Shown: piece after piece, positions 18,778-28,161 of the stretch
Layout of the letters: every line of letters begins with the position of its first letter
Position numbering within the stretch: the first letter of the stretch is position 1
Assembly: GCF_030814695.1 (NCBI RefSeq)
Contig: NZ_JAUSVL010000001.1
Span: forward strand, 434,001-498,000
Direction: 5' to 3'
Length of the DNA stretch: 64,000 nt
Origin: Oligosphaera ethanolica
GTDB lineage: Bacteria > Verrucomicrobiota > Lentisphaeria > Oligosphaerales > Oligosphaeraceae
Notes under the pieces: model-generated
What the model was told of the DNA's origin: nothing
Seen by the model: the letters and a program-made list of their open reading frames with translations, nothing else
The model's database searches: none
Position numbers and translations under genes: made by a program

Positions 18778-20082
18778 TTACTCGCTGCTGGGCAGCAGGC
18801 CATGCCGCAAAAACTGGTCGAGGTGCTTTTTCAGGCGGGTTATATCGGCCTTGTCCATAGTCACATTGAAACGCTCACAAAGCTCCTGGAAGACCTTCGC
18901 AGTCACGTCCACCGCCGCTCCTGCCTCCAAATCACCCGCGCTGCGCTCCTTCTGCACGTCCACATCAGGGATGTAACAGCGATGCTCGCCATTGATCGAG
19001 CCGTTCACGATCCCCGTCATACACGCCTCATTGGTGTTACCCAGACGAAAGACCAAATTCAATATCTCCTCGGCATAATTCAGGCTCGAATAAAACTGGC
19101 CGGCAAGCACAATCGTCACCAGCGTCAGCCGAAGTATGTCATCCGCCAGAATCCCGCCGTCGCGCTGCTCCAGCGGCACCGCGCAGTACAGCATACCGGC
19201 CTGATAGACCTCCCAGTAACTGGCGGGACTGCCGTCCGCCCGCAGTTGATGACCACGCAAGGACTCGTTGGCCGCGTAGATCGTCGCCGGCTGCTGACGA
19301 CCATTGCGCGGAAAATCCTGCAACCGGGGACGATCAAGACTCTCCAGAGCCCGGCGCACGTCCGTTAGGCTGCGCGCCGCCAAAGCGCGACGCGGGTAGA
19401 TGATCGCCTCAAACAACGGCTGATTACGCATGGCCGCAACGCCCAAACGCTGGGTCGCCTGCGCACGACTGCGACTGACCAGTGACGCAAACACGTCGTC
19501 GTCATTGGGCTCCACTGCCTGGCGGTCTTCATACAGAATGCCCCGCAGCATCCGCCCCAGCAGCTGCCGCTGGTTGCGCAAGGCGCGCTGAATCAGGCCC
19601 TGCAGCTCCGAGGCGCGATACGCCGCGCGACTCCGCGCATCCGGCGTGCGCACGTAAAAAACCCCGCGCTGCAACTCGTCGTCACAGGCGTCACCACAGA
19701 CGTGCGGAATGTCCTTGAAAGGATAGACCACCAGCACCACGTAACGCTTGCCGTCCAACTCCGGCCGCACGAGGTCAAATTCCACCGCCGGATCGGCATA
19801 GCGATTAATCGTCTGACCGACATTGCTCGGGTCGAAGGAGCTGGCCTGCTTCTCGTCAAGACCGCTATACACGGTCGGGTTACCACTACTGTCCTCCCCG
19901 ACACCGACGACGACATAGCCGCCAATGGTGTTGGCCAAGGCCATCGCATGGCGGGCAAATTTGGCTCTGCCGACACGCCCAATCCCATTCCAATCCTGAG
20001 GCCCCTTGAAGTCAATCTGCTGATTCTCAAGACCGCAGTAGATGATTTCACGCCAGTCGTCGTGAGTGTGACTCACTTTCAT
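18778..20082 (-). CDS. AlbA_2/Schlafen-type putative ATP-binding protein
   Basis: A 434-residue protein. The N-terminal 130 residues match the AlbA_2 (Schlafen AlbA) domain pattern: E-x-x-x-x-D-F-K at ENQQIDFKG, then the conserved ALANTIGGYVVVGVGED segment. Domains of this type bind nucleic acid or nucleotides and occur in transcription regulators and some defence or stress proteins. The C-terminal two-thirds is mostly helical and not recognised. The start ATG has GGGAG upstream. It lies 60 bp downstream of the MFS-HEAT gene on the same strand and could be its co-transcribed partner. The exact role is unknown. Confidence 0.8.
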   Translation of the reverse strand: MKVSHTHDDWREIIYCGLENQQIDFKGPQDWNGIGRVGRAKFARHAMALANTIGGYVVVGVGEDSSGNPTVYSGLDEKQASSFDPSNVGQTINRYADPAVEFDLVRPELDGKRYVVLVVYPFKDIPHVCGDACDDELQRGVFYVRTPDARSRAAYRASELQGLIQRALRNQRQLLGRMLRGILYEDRQAVEPNDDDVFASLVSRSRAQATQRLGVAAMRNQPLFEAIIYPRRALAARSLTDVRRALESLDRPRLQDFPRNGRQQPATIYAANESLRGHQLRADGSPASYWEVYQAGMLYCAVPLEQRDGGILADDILRLTLVTIVLAGQFYSSLNYAEEILNLVFRLGNTNEACMTGIVNGSINGEHRCYIPDVDVQKERSAGDLEAGAAVDVTAKVFQELCERFNVTMDKADITRLKKHLDQFLRHGLLPSSE

Positions 20083-20142
20083 CGCCGTTCTCCCAACTCG
20101 CCGTCGGTGCTGCCTCCTCTGCTATGTGGCAACGCCCATCTT

Positions 20143-22563
20143 TCACCCGCCGCGAAGCAGGCCCTGTCGGCGAAGGCACCACTGGCGGAAAAAATGCAGA
20201 ACCAAAAGAATATACACGACATCAAGCGCCCCGCCGTCAATGACCAGCATGTTGCACAACCACACGCCCACGCCCAAATGCGAGTCACGGCAGATCAGCA
20301 TGTCCAACAGCACATCGCGATCAGTCACCGCCGTCAGCCCCAGATGCAGACTGGCCAACAGAATGCCACCCGAAATTAGCATTTCACCCGCCTGCCGCAG
20401 CTCGCCATTGGCATAGGCGTCCTCAAACTGTTCCAGGCATTCCGCACAACGGCGCCGCGCCGCGGCATCCGTCCCGGCCTTCTTGAGAAAGCTGCGCAGG
20501 TCGCTGAGGCACTCGGCAAAGGCCGACCCGCTGGGCTCTTTCTCTTCCTGAACCAACAATGCGTAAAAACGCCCACGGCCGCCAAGCAAATCACCCGCGG
20601 CAACCGCCAGCGAACGCCGCAACACCGGATTGCCCGAACTGCGCATGCGCGCCAGGATCTCAAACACCGCCGTCTCTTCATCCAGACTGGCCAGAGCCTC
20701 GCCGGAACTGGACAGCAACTGGGGGTTGTCACTGCTGCGCAGGGTCTCCAGCAGCGCGTCCGCCGCCCGACGGTCGCCAAGGCAGCCCAGCGTCAAGGCG
20801 ATCTCGCGGATGGTCTCCTGGTCCCCGACCTTCATCTTGGCCAACAGCGCGTCAACCACGCCGGGCTGGCGACTGCTCCGCAAGGCCCGCGCTATTGCCG
20901 GTGCCAAATCGCTGTCCGGATCCGCCAGTTTGTCCAGCAACACCTGCACGGCCGCGTCCGTGCCAATGCGCCCCAACGCCGCCACCGCGTTCTGGCGCAC
21001 CAGCATGGACGGATCGTCCAGCTTCTCGCGCAAATCATCCACCGCGTAGGACAAACGCAGGGTGCCGGCCTGCGTAACCGCCCGGGCGCGCTCCTTCGCA
21101 CTCACTGCGCCGCTGAATAACATGATGTTCTGAATGACCCCCATCACCCGCAGGGGATTGCCCATGAAGGTGCTCACCGGCAACTCGCCGTGGCCCTTTT
21201 GGACCTTGCGCAACAGCGGCAAGGCAATGAGCCAACAAATCAACATGTGCAGCAGGACCAAAACGTGCTGATACGAAAACGGCAGCCCGAAAGGCAGCAA
21301 CAACCCAAAATCCGTCTGCTCCCACAGGTCCATCACCACGCCGCCCAACACCGGCCCAAGCGCTCCCATTAGGCCCACCACCGTCCAGTGCAAGGCCATC
21401 GCCAAAGTACGATTCTCGGGAGTCGTCGTCGCACTGCATAGGGTGATCTGAACCAGGCCCGTACACGAGTAAAACGCCGCCGCAAAAAAGTTGCCCGCAA
21501 ACAGCACCACGATGATCTTCGGCACCACCGGCTGCCCCGGCAAAAAGGCCAGCGCCACGTCACCCGCCGGTGCCAGCCACCACGCCAACGCAAACACCGG
21601 CGCCACCACGAACATCAACATGCACGCCGTGCGATTGCCAATGCGATCCATGATCCGGCTCCACACATAGCTGGCAACCACACAGCCCAAAGCCGTGCTG
21701 ATGAACAAGGCCGATAAATCACTGTATTTCGCCCCGCACTCACGCTTCAGATACACCTCGCCAAATCGCGCAAAGCCCAAACTGAAATTCCACATCCCAA
21801 AGGCCAGCGTCACCCACAAAAAATCGCGATTGCGGAACGGCTCGCGCAAACTCGCCAACACCTTCCCCGTCAGATTCACTCGGCGCCGCTGCGGCTCCGG
21901 CACGGTCGTGTGCAACAGGATATCGGCGCAGCCGAAGGTCGCCGCCAACAGGTACACCAGGGCAAAACCCACCATGGTCTCACTGGAGTCTTTTCCACCC
22001 CACTCCGCATCCAGAAGCCAACCCGCAATCACCATGCTCAACAAATTCGCCAGCATCACCACGCTCTGCCGTATGGACCAAAATCGCCCCCGCACCCGTT
22101 CGGGAATTAGGTCCATCATCCAGCTGTACCACGACGCCGTCCCCGCCGACGCCAGCATGGAACTGATCGTCACCACCGCCAACAAAAACCAGCCAACCCG
22201 CGGATCACGACCAAAATGCAACGCCAGAAATACCGGCGCAAACCACAACAAGCGATGCGGTATCAGAACCCAAAACCAGAATTTCTTCCGGCTCGCCACC
22301 CGCTCGGCAACCAGTGCCGATGGTATCTGCATCACCATCGCCAGGCTCTGCACCATCGCCATCAGGCCAATGACCACGCCGGCGGCGCCAACGCGCTCCA
22401 TAAACATGATCAGCGGCATGCCCAAGGCCAGCGCAAACCACGACTGCCCCAAAGCACCGGCAGCCATGTTCACCACCATGCCACGACGGATCGCTACCGG
22501 CGATAAACGCTTCCCGTTGATGTCCAGCACCGTGGCTGATCTGGTCGTTGCTGCTGTGGTCAT
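20143..22563 (-). CDS. Major facilitator transporter fused to HEAT-like repeats
   Basis: From the ATG at 22563 this is an 806-residue protein. About residues 15-490 hold a 12-segment MFS transporter (opening RRGMVVNMAAGALGQSW; VAERVASRKKFW in the cytoplasmic loop 2-3). Residues from about 500 carry HEAT-like helical pairs, for example DPSMLVRQNAVAALGRIG, DPDSDLAPAIARAL and GDRRAADALLETLRSS. HEAT repeats usually bind proteins, so the transporter may be regulated or tethered from the cytoplasm. The open frame extends to 22752, but that extension reads as non-coding. The transported compound is unknown. The upstream region is shared with the divergent phosphofructokinase gene. Confidence 0.85.
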   Translation of the reverse strand: MTTAATTRSATVLDINGKRLSPVAIRRGMVVNMAAGALGQSWFALALGMPLIMFMERVGAAGVVIGLMAMVQSLAMVMQIPSALVAERVASRKKFWFWVLIPHRLLWFAPVFLALHFGRDPRVGWFLLAVVTISSMLASAGTASWYSWMMDLIPERVRGRFWSIRQSVVMLANLLSMVIAGWLLDAEWGGKDSSETMVGFALVYLLAATFGCADILLHTTVPEPQRRRVNLTGKVLASLREPFRNRDFLWVTLAFGMWNFSLGFARFGEVYLKRECGAKYSDLSALFISTALGCVVASYVWSRIMDRIGNRTACMLMFVVAPVFALAWWLAPAGDVALAFLPGQPVVPKIIVVLFAGNFFAAAFYSCTGLVQITLCSATTTPENRTLAMALHWTVVGLMGALGPVLGGVVMDLWEQTDFGLLLPFGLPFSYQHVLVLLHMLICWLIALPLLRKVQKGHGELPVSTFMGNPLRVMGVIQNIMLFSGAVSAKERARAVTQAGTLRLSYAVDDLREKLDDPSMLVRQNAVAALGRIGTDAAVQVLLDKLADPDSDLAPAIARALRSSRQPGVVDALLAKMKVGDQETIREIALTLGCLGDRRAADALLETLRSSDNPQLLSSSGEALASLDEETAVFEILARMRSSGNPVLRRSLAVAAGDLLGGRGRFYALLVQEEKEPSGSAFAECLSDLRSFLKKAGTDAAARRRCAECLEQFEDAYANGELRQAGEMLISGGILLASLHLGLTAVTDRDVLLDMLICRDSHLGVGVWLCNMLVIDGGALDVVYILLVLHFFRQWCLRRQGLLRGG

Positions 22564-22793
22564 GTTTCTCTTGGCTGGCTGCTCGTGAACGCTGGACTCC
22601 GGACCAATCGCGCTTCCCCCGTCGCTAGGCCGGGACCCGTCCGCGCCGCGACAACCCTCTACTATAGCTGCCGAGCCTGCTTTATCACCCATGCCGTACC
22701 CCCCGGCGATTGGAAAAATCCCGTTCGCCGACGATCTTAAGGCGTTGCCCAAAACCGCTCATCGACCACACAGCAAAAGCAGGTACCGTGACC

Positions 22794-24128
22794 ATGGATC
22801 CACAAAATATGAGTGTCGCCATCGAGGATATGTTCAACCTTGATTTCTCCATCCCCCGCGTCGGCACCCCCACGCTGGAATCACCCCTCAAGGACGTCAT
22901 TTTCGTCGAAGACAGCGAACGCATCAGCTACTGCGCCGACCCTACCGCCAATGACTGCCTCCGCGCCAAGGGCATGCCCATACCGGCATTCATCGCCGCC
23001 GGCCCCCGCCGTCTGCTTTACCACGATGCCGCCTGGACCCGTGCCGCCATCGTCACCTGCGGCGGCCTCTGCCCCGGCCTCAACGACGTCATCAAATCCC
23101 TCGTCAATACCCTCTATTACGTCTATGGCGTCGACAATATCTTCGGCATCCAGTACGGCTACAGCGGCCTGGTGCCGTCTTTCGGCCTCAAGCCGATCAG
23201 TCTCACCCCCGACGTCGTCGACGCCATCCACACCACCGGCGGCACCATCCTTGGCTCATCCCGCGGCGAGCAATCCACCGAGGAAATCGTCCGCACCCTC
23301 GACCGTCTCAACATCAACATCCTCTTCACCATCGGTGGCGACGGCACCCAGCGCGGCGCCCACGACATCGCCGTCGAACTCAAAAAACGCAACCTGCCCA
23401 TTTCGGTCGTCGGCATCCCCAAGACCATTGATAATGACCTGAATTTCATGGACAAGACGTTCGGCTTTGAAACTGCCGTGCAGGAAACCGGTCCCATCAT
23501 CAGCTGCGCCCACAATGAGGCCAAAGGCGCCTTCAATGGCATCGGTCTTGTCCGCCTCATGGGCCGCGACTCCGGCTTCATCGCCGCCAATGCCAGCCTC
23601 GCCAACTCGTTGGTCAACTTCTGCCTCATCCCCGAAGTCGAATTCCAGCTCCGCGGCGAACACGGCTTTCTTGAAGCGCTCGAACACCGGCTCCTGCGCA
23701 AACACCACGCGGTCATCGTCGTCGCCGAAGGCGCCGGCCAGAACCTCATTACCGACGACAGCGCACCGCAAAAGGACAAATCCGGCAATATCCTCCACAA
23801 AGACATCGGGCTCTTCCTCAAAGACATGATCATCAAATACTTCAAGGAACGCAAGATCGAGATCTCCATGAAGTACTTCGACCCCAGCTACATCATTCGC
23901 TCCACGCCGACCTGCGGCATGGACTCCATTTTCTGCCTCAACCTCGCCCAGCACGCGGTGCACGCCGCTATGGCTGGCATGACCGACCTCGTCGTCGGCA
24001 ACTGGCAGGGCTATTTCACCTACGTGCCCATACCGCTGGCAACCATGGCCCGCCGCAAAATCGACCCGCGCGGCCAACTCTGGCAGAGCGTCCTGCTCAC
24101 CACCCGCCAAAACCAGGACTGGAAATAA
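22794..24128 (+). CDS. 6-phosphofructokinase, probably ATP-dependent group II type
   Basis: A 444-residue phosphofructokinase. Visible motifs are TCGGLCPGLNDVI, SSRGEQ, GGDGTQRGA (nucleotide loop) and PKTIDNDL with the catalytic Asp. In this family GGDG at the loop is usual for ATP users, whereas PPi users carry GGDD, so ATP is the likely donor; the Lys in PKTIDND is shared by long PFP-like and plant/trypanosome-type ATP enzymes. It converts fructose 6-phosphate to the 1,6-bisphosphate in cytoplasmic glycolysis. The start chosen is the ATG at 22794; the open frame begins at 22710. A Nudix gene follows after 6 bp. Confidence 0.9.
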   Translation: MDPQNMSVAIEDMFNLDFSIPRVGTPTLESPLKDVIFVEDSERISYCADPTANDCLRAKGMPIPAFIAAGPRRLLYHDAAWTRAAIVTCGGLCPGLNDVIKSLVNTLYYVYGVDNIFGIQYGYSGLVPSFGLKPISLTPDVVDAIHTTGGTILGSSRGEQSTEEIVRTLDRLNINILFTIGGDGTQRGAHDIAVELKKRNLPISVVGIPKTIDNDLNFMDKTFGFETAVQETGPIISCAHNEAKGAFNGIGLVRLMGRDSGFIAANASLANSLVNFCLIPEVEFQLRGEHGFLEALEHRLLRKHHAVIVVAEGAGQNLITDDSAPQKDKSGNILHKDIGLFLKDMIIKYFKERKIEISMKYFDPSYIIRSTPTCGMDSIFCLNLAQHAVHAAMAGMTDLVVGNWQGYFTYVPIPLATMARRKIDPRGQLWQSVLLTTRQNQDWK

Positions 24129-24134
24129 CCCGTA

Positions 24135-24653
24135 GTGCCTACCACCCACGGCGAAATGTTCGAGATCATCAATGACGCCGGCGAGGTCATTGGCATCGCC
24201 CCTCGTCGCTGCTGCCATGGCAACCCCGCTCTCCGACACCGCGCCGCACACGTCGTCGTCATGGCCAGCGATGGCCGCGTCCTCCTCCAAAAACGCTCCC
24301 CCCACAAGGACATCCAGCCCGGCAAATGGGACAGCGCCGTCGGCGGCCACCTCCAGCCCGGCGAAGATTTCCACGCCGCCGCCCTCCGCGAAATGGCCGA
24401 GGAAATCGGCGTTAACGCCGAAGCCGGCCAGCTCGAACAGCTCTTCGATATGAGCATCTGCAACCAGCTCGAAAGCGAAGTCGCCCGAGTCTTCGCCATC
24501 ACCTGCGATGGGCCATTCACCGCGCCAGCTGACGAAATCGACGAACTGCGCTTCTGGTCCTGGCCGGATATCAACGCCGCCAACGGCACCGGCGTCTTCA
24601 CCCCCAACTTGGAAAATGAACTCGCCCTCCTCCACCAACACCTCGCCCACTAA
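24135..24653 (+). CDS. Nudix hydrolase, YfcD/isopentenyl-isomerase-like
   Basis: A 172-residue cytoplasmic Nudix protein. The 23-residue Nudix box is complete at about residues 70-92: GGHLQPGE then seven residues then REMAEEIGV, fitting G-x5-E-x7-R-E-U-x-E-E-x-G-U with the metal-binding glutamates. The preceding HRAAHVVVMASDGRVLL stretch is typical of the YfcD/IPP-isomerase-like subgroup. Such enzymes hydrolyse nucleoside-diphosphate-linked compounds; the substrate is not evident. It begins with GTG 6 bp after the phosphofructokinase gene, probably on the same transcript; an internal ATG at 24156 is an alternative start. Confidence 0.9.
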   Translation: MPTTHGEMFEIINDAGEVIGIAPRRCCHGNPALRHRAAHVVVMASDGRVLLQKRSPHKDIQPGKWDSAVGGHLQPGEDFHAAALREMAEEIGVNAEAGQLEQLFDMSICNQLESEVARVFAITCDGPFTAPADEIDELRFWSWPDINAANGTGVFTPNLENELALLHQHLAH

Positions 24654-24679
24654 GTCACCCTCCCAACGCCACCAGTGTC

Positions 24680-24855
24680 CGCCAACCGCCCAGATAGCCC
24701 CACACCGCCCAGATAGCCCCACACTGCCCAAGCAGCCGCCAAACCGCCCAAGCAACCGCCAAACCGCCCAAGCAACCGCCAAACCGCCCAAGCAACCGCC
24801 AAACCGCCCCAGATAGCCCCACACCGCCCAAGTAGCCGCCAAACCGCACCAAATT
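24680..24855. repeat. Intergenic tandem repeat, 20 bp unit
   Basis: Between the Nudix and thioesterase genes, a 20 bp unit (CCGCCAAACCGCCCAAGCAA) is repeated at least three times without change, bounded by a related unit containing CCCAGATAGCCCCACA on both sides. Frames through it encode only low-complexity Gly/Trp/Leu repeats on the minus strand and are not genes. Confidence 0.85.
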
Positions 24856-24880
24856 GCCCCCGTCCTCCGGAGTATCTGCC

Positions 24881-25255
24881 ATGGACTTCTACACCATCGT
24901 TCGCCCCGAACACCTCAACCAGTACGGCTATCTCTTCGGCGGCAACATGCTCAAGTGGGTCGATGAATATGCCTACATCGCCGCCCTGCGCGAATTCCCC
25001 AGCTGCCGCTTCGTCACCCGCGCCATGGACACCGCGTCCTTCACCCAAAGCGTCAACAACGGCGCCCTCCTCGCCTTCCATATCAACCGCGCTCACATGG
25101 GCAATACCTCCGTCACCTACAAGGTCGACGTCCACGCCCGCAATCTCCAGGAACACGACTGGTACGATGTCTTCAATATCGCCGTCACCATGGTCGCTAT
25201 CGACCGCAACGGCCATAAACAGGCACTACCCGAACCCATCGACGTCAACGGCTGA
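24881..25255 (+). CDS. Acyl-CoA thioesterase, hotdog fold
   Basis: A 124-residue protein with the YciA/BACH-type acyl-CoA thioesterase pattern: an opening V-x-P-x-x-x-N-x-x-G-x-x-F-G-G (RPEHLNQYGYLFGGNMLKW) containing the active-site helix with the Asn and Gly-Gly, an acidic residue at WVDE, and the strand VTRAMDTASFTQSV. It should hydrolyse fatty acyl-CoA in the cytoplasm as a multimer. The ATG at 24881 was chosen because CGGAG lies upstream; an upstream start at 24854 falls in the repeat. It is separated from the Nudix gene by a tandem repeat and followed by repeats. Confidence 0.87.
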   Translation: MDFYTIVRPEHLNQYGYLFGGNMLKWVDEYAYIAALREFPSCRFVTRAMDTASFTQSVNNGALLAFHINRAHMGNTSVTYKVDVHARNLQEHDWYDVFNIAVTMVAIDRNGHKQALPEPIDVNG

Positions 25256-25257
25256 CC

Positions 25258-25545
25258 AAACCGCACGGCGTGCCGTGCGCCCACGGAACCTTCGCGGCTT
25301 CATATCGGCAGCGTGAATTGCCGCGCAGCGGCAAGACATGCCGCCTCTTTCCTGCCTTCTTCGCGCCTTCGCGCCTTCGCGTGAGAAAAAAGAACCGCAC
25401 GGCGTGCCGGGCGCCCACGGAACCTTCGCGCCTTCTTATCGGCAGCGTGACTTGCCGCGCAGCGGCAAGACATGCCGCCAACAAAGGGGCGACCGGCCGG
25501 TCGCCCCTACAAATTCGCGCCTTCGCGGCTCCGCGTGAGAAAAAT
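25258..25545. repeat. Duplicated intergenic repeat with CTTCGCG elements
   Basis: No gene is seen in 25256-25544. A segment of about 85 bp starting ACCGCACGGCGTGCC occurs at 25258-25345 and again at 25393-25478, each with the hairpin TTGCCGCGCAGCGGCAA. Between and after them are CTTCGCGCCTTCGCGTGAGAAA stretches and a GGGGCGACCGGCCGGTCGCCCC palindrome. These are dispersed non-coding repeat types; the segment runs directly into the truncated gene that follows. Confidence 0.75.
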
Positions 25546-27575
25546 TGGCCGCCGCGCAGGCCGCCGCGGGAAAACCGGCCGAGGTCATCGCCGCAAACCG
25601 GCGACGGCTCAATCTGGCCGTGGATTTTCCCGGCATGCGTGAAACCGCAGTGCAAACCGCCGATCTGCTGCTCGCCGAGAAGCAGCCGCGCGAGGCTTTC
25701 GCACTTTTTCTCCGCGCTCTCGACAGCGGTCTCGACCGCTGCTTTTCCACCACCGCCCGCCTAGCGGAAAATCAGCGCCAGCTCAATCTGGTCGCCAGGC
25801 CGCCATCGCCGGACATCACCCGGCGCGCGTTGGCCGGCGTCAACCAATGCCTCGTTTCGCTCGTTCCCGCCGACGCCCTGCCGCCCGAAAAACTCGAGTC
25901 GCTGAGCGCCGCCTGGAACCAAGCCCTGGCCGCCACCTACCGCCCAGACATCGGCACGGCAGCGCCTTTCATCGCGTTAAGCGAGTCAGGTCTGCCCGCT
26001 TCCTGGCGTCTACTATGTCATTGGCAGACGGCCAGCGCCTTGCTCCGCGAAGGAAATTTCCGTGAAGCAAAAGGGCTCATCCGTGCGTTGCCGCCAGTCA
26101 ACACAATTCCTCTTGCCGAGTATTTTTCCTACATTGATGGTCTGGCTTGCATGGATGAAGGAAATTTTCGCGAAGCCGCCTCGCGCCTGCAAAATTGCCA
26201 TCCCTCCGCCTGCCCAGTCTTGGCCTCAACAGTGCTGCTGGCCCTGGCCGAAAGCCTGGAGGCTTCCCTTGAGCTGATCCAGGCAGGAGAGGCTTTTCGC
26301 AAACTCACCAATACCCCCGTTCTCTGGCACCGGAAAGAAGCCGAATATGCCCTAAAGAGATTGGCGGTATTGAGGAACATGGAACGTGCCCCACAGGAAC
26401 AAAGGCCGATTGTTCCGCTGCATGATGACCGATCCACCCGAGGAAACTGGCCGCTCGGCTATGGCATGATTTTCCATCTCCTCGCCGCCCATAATTTTCG
26501 CACGGATTATAGCGGCGGGCTCGGCGACAAACTGACATGCCGTTTCAGAACTGGAAATCCTTCGGAAAAAGGCAGGCTGTGGGTGACCAGCAAGTCGGTG
26601 AACGATGCCGCCGCGCTGTGGAATCCGCAGCGCCGGACGCGAATGGCCGCCAACCGCGACGACCACGGCGAGCAAAACCCACTGGGGACGGGTCCCGACT
26701 TGCTGCTCACCTGCCGCATCCCGGAAGGCGTTCATCTCCTCTCACTGTATTTCGTCAATGACTACCACTACTACGAACAAAACAGAGCTTACACCGTCAC
26801 TGTCGCCGATGCCGAGCAGCGGCTTCTTTGCGTAACGCATGTCCGCAACTTTGGCGGTGGATTGTATAAGCGCTTCGCAGTCAGCGGGCCCGCCAGTCTT
26901 CAATTTCGGATATGGCGAAACATGAGCATCAATGTGCTTCTGTCGGGAGTGTTTCTGGATACCCCGTCCCTGCCTGATCCGCCTGCTTGTTTATCTGCTG
27001 CCGGACAGAACGAGACTTTGGCGACTCGCTACGCATCTCTGAGACTTGCCCTCGCATCCGCCACGCCAACGGACTTTCCAGCGTTGCTTGCGGAAAGCGA
27101 CGCGTTGCTGGACTCTCTTTCCGCAACAACAGCGGGCGTGTCGCCAGAAAGCACCGCGCGGCACTGGATGATTTCCCAACTCCTGCGTTTGACCGGAATG
27201 CCTGTTCATGGGGTCAAGGCCCTGGAGGCTGCCCTGGCCAACTATGCCAATCCCGAGGATGTTTACCGGCTTGTCATGGACTCTTTCGCAGATAGGGCCG
27301 CCAGTCAGCCATCACTGGCCTGGCACCAGCCCGGCAACCATGAACTCGACATCCTTTGGCGTCGTTATTTTGCTCTCCTTGACCAGCAAGCCAAACTGAA
27401 GTGGACCCCAAGTCAAGGACAAAAACGAACGAATTATCAGTGGGCTCATGGATTCACGCAGGCATTTGGCTGCGAAGCCGCAGGCCGCATCTCCGCAGGA
27501 GAGCGGCTGAGCAGCCCTAAATTGAAGTCCGCCCCGCAGGGGGCGGAAGTGTGCCATTCGTCCGGCGTCTGGTAG
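25545..27575 (+). pseudogene. Broken gene for a TPR-like exported-type protein, 3' end replaced by IS sequence
   Basis: An open frame of 676 codons that seems to lack both natural ends. It opens with TTG inside repeat sequence, in the middle of a helical TPR-like region (PAEVIAANRRRLNLAVDF), with no signal peptide or ribosome binding site. Residues about 290-470 hold a beta-rich domain with the motifs DDRSTRGNWPLGYG and DDHGEQNPLGTGPDLLL. From codon 620 (nucleotide 27402) the frame runs into an IS3-type transposon end read backwards, giving a nonsense tail. I recognise no function. It is either a decaying fragment or an assembly-joined remnant. Confidence 0.65.
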
Positions 27576-27620
27576 CCGAGGGCCTCGTGCAGGCGGCGTT
27601 GGTTGTAAAAGTCTCCTATG
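27402..27620 (-). mobile_element. IS3-type insertion sequence remnant (3' end of transposase)
   Basis: Read on the minus strand, 27620 to about 27470 encodes FYNQRRLHEALGYQTPDEWH and about 30 further residues to a stop. This is the C-terminal end of an IS3-family integrase-type (DDE, OrfB) transposase. Downstream on that strand the sequence ends in CTTGACTTGGGGTCCA, with the CA end usual for this family, at 27402. The rest of the element is missing: at about 27615 it abuts a different repeat. The insertion cut the open frame that starts at 25545. Confidence 0.75.
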
Positions 27621-27742
27621 AAACCCGCTGCCGCAAAGGTCGGCGGAAATCATGGTCCAATTGCTGGGCGGCGGTTGGCCGTGGGTTTCCTGCAAATTGT
27701 CCCCGGTGTTTTCCTCACCGGGGTGGTTACTGACCGATTACT
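27615..27742 (-). repeat. 128 bp dispersed repeat, copy A (inverted relative to copy B)
   Basis: Nearly the same sequence as 35682-35810 in opposite orientation. Its outer end carries GTAATCGGTCAGT (minus strand, ending at 27742), the same terminal motif that bounds the MITE-like element at 51452-51826. The inner end, GGGTTTCATAGGAG, joins the IS3-type remnant. Confidence 0.8.
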
Positions 27743-28161
27743 ATTCGGCGCAATCTGCGGACAAAAACAAAGGGCGGGCACACCGGCCCGCCCCTACATC
27801 GAGGTCATCCGAAAACTATATTTGCCTGCCGTAAGCGTGCTTTCCGTCTTTCTTTAGCCATAAAATAGCCATGACTTCTGCGAAAACAGCGTGAAAAGCC
27901 CGGTCCGACCCCTCAGCTGCTGACGCTCAGCGCCTTGCGGCAAACGCGAAGCGATTGCCGCAAGGCGCTGAGCCGAAAAGGGATAGGTGGGGGAGCGCGA
28001 GGGGGAGGAAAGGGCCAATGGGCCGCAGACCTGCACCGCAGGTGCAGGGATAGTCTGATAGCCGCGCAGCGGCGGCCCGAGCGAAGCGAAGGGTATTTTC
28101 CTCCCCCTCGCAAAACCCAACTATGCTTTTCGGACAGGCTCTACATCGCGTGGTATAAAAG
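27743..28161. repeat. Intergenic palindromic sequence; no gene
   Basis: No coding signal is seen. It contains a GGGCGGGC/GCCCGCCC palindrome (about 27775-27797), a perfect 18 bp inverted repeat with an 11-base loop (27926-27943 and 27955-27972), and a GGGGGAG...CTCCCCC pair spanning about 27990-28110. Neither hairpin is followed by a T run, so they are probably REP-like rather than terminators. Confidence 0.6.

Noticed and set aside
22564..22752. N-terminal extension of the MFS-HEAT protein
   Set aside because: The added 63 residues are Gly/Ser-rich without a membrane segment and overlap the upstream region of the divergent gene.
23256..24842. 528-codon open frame on the minus strand
   Set aside because: Antisense to the phosphofructokinase and Nudix genes and begins in a 20 bp tandem repeat.
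27926..27972. Strong hairpin considered as a terminator
   Set aside because: The 18 bp stem has no T run on either strand and no gene ends close to it.
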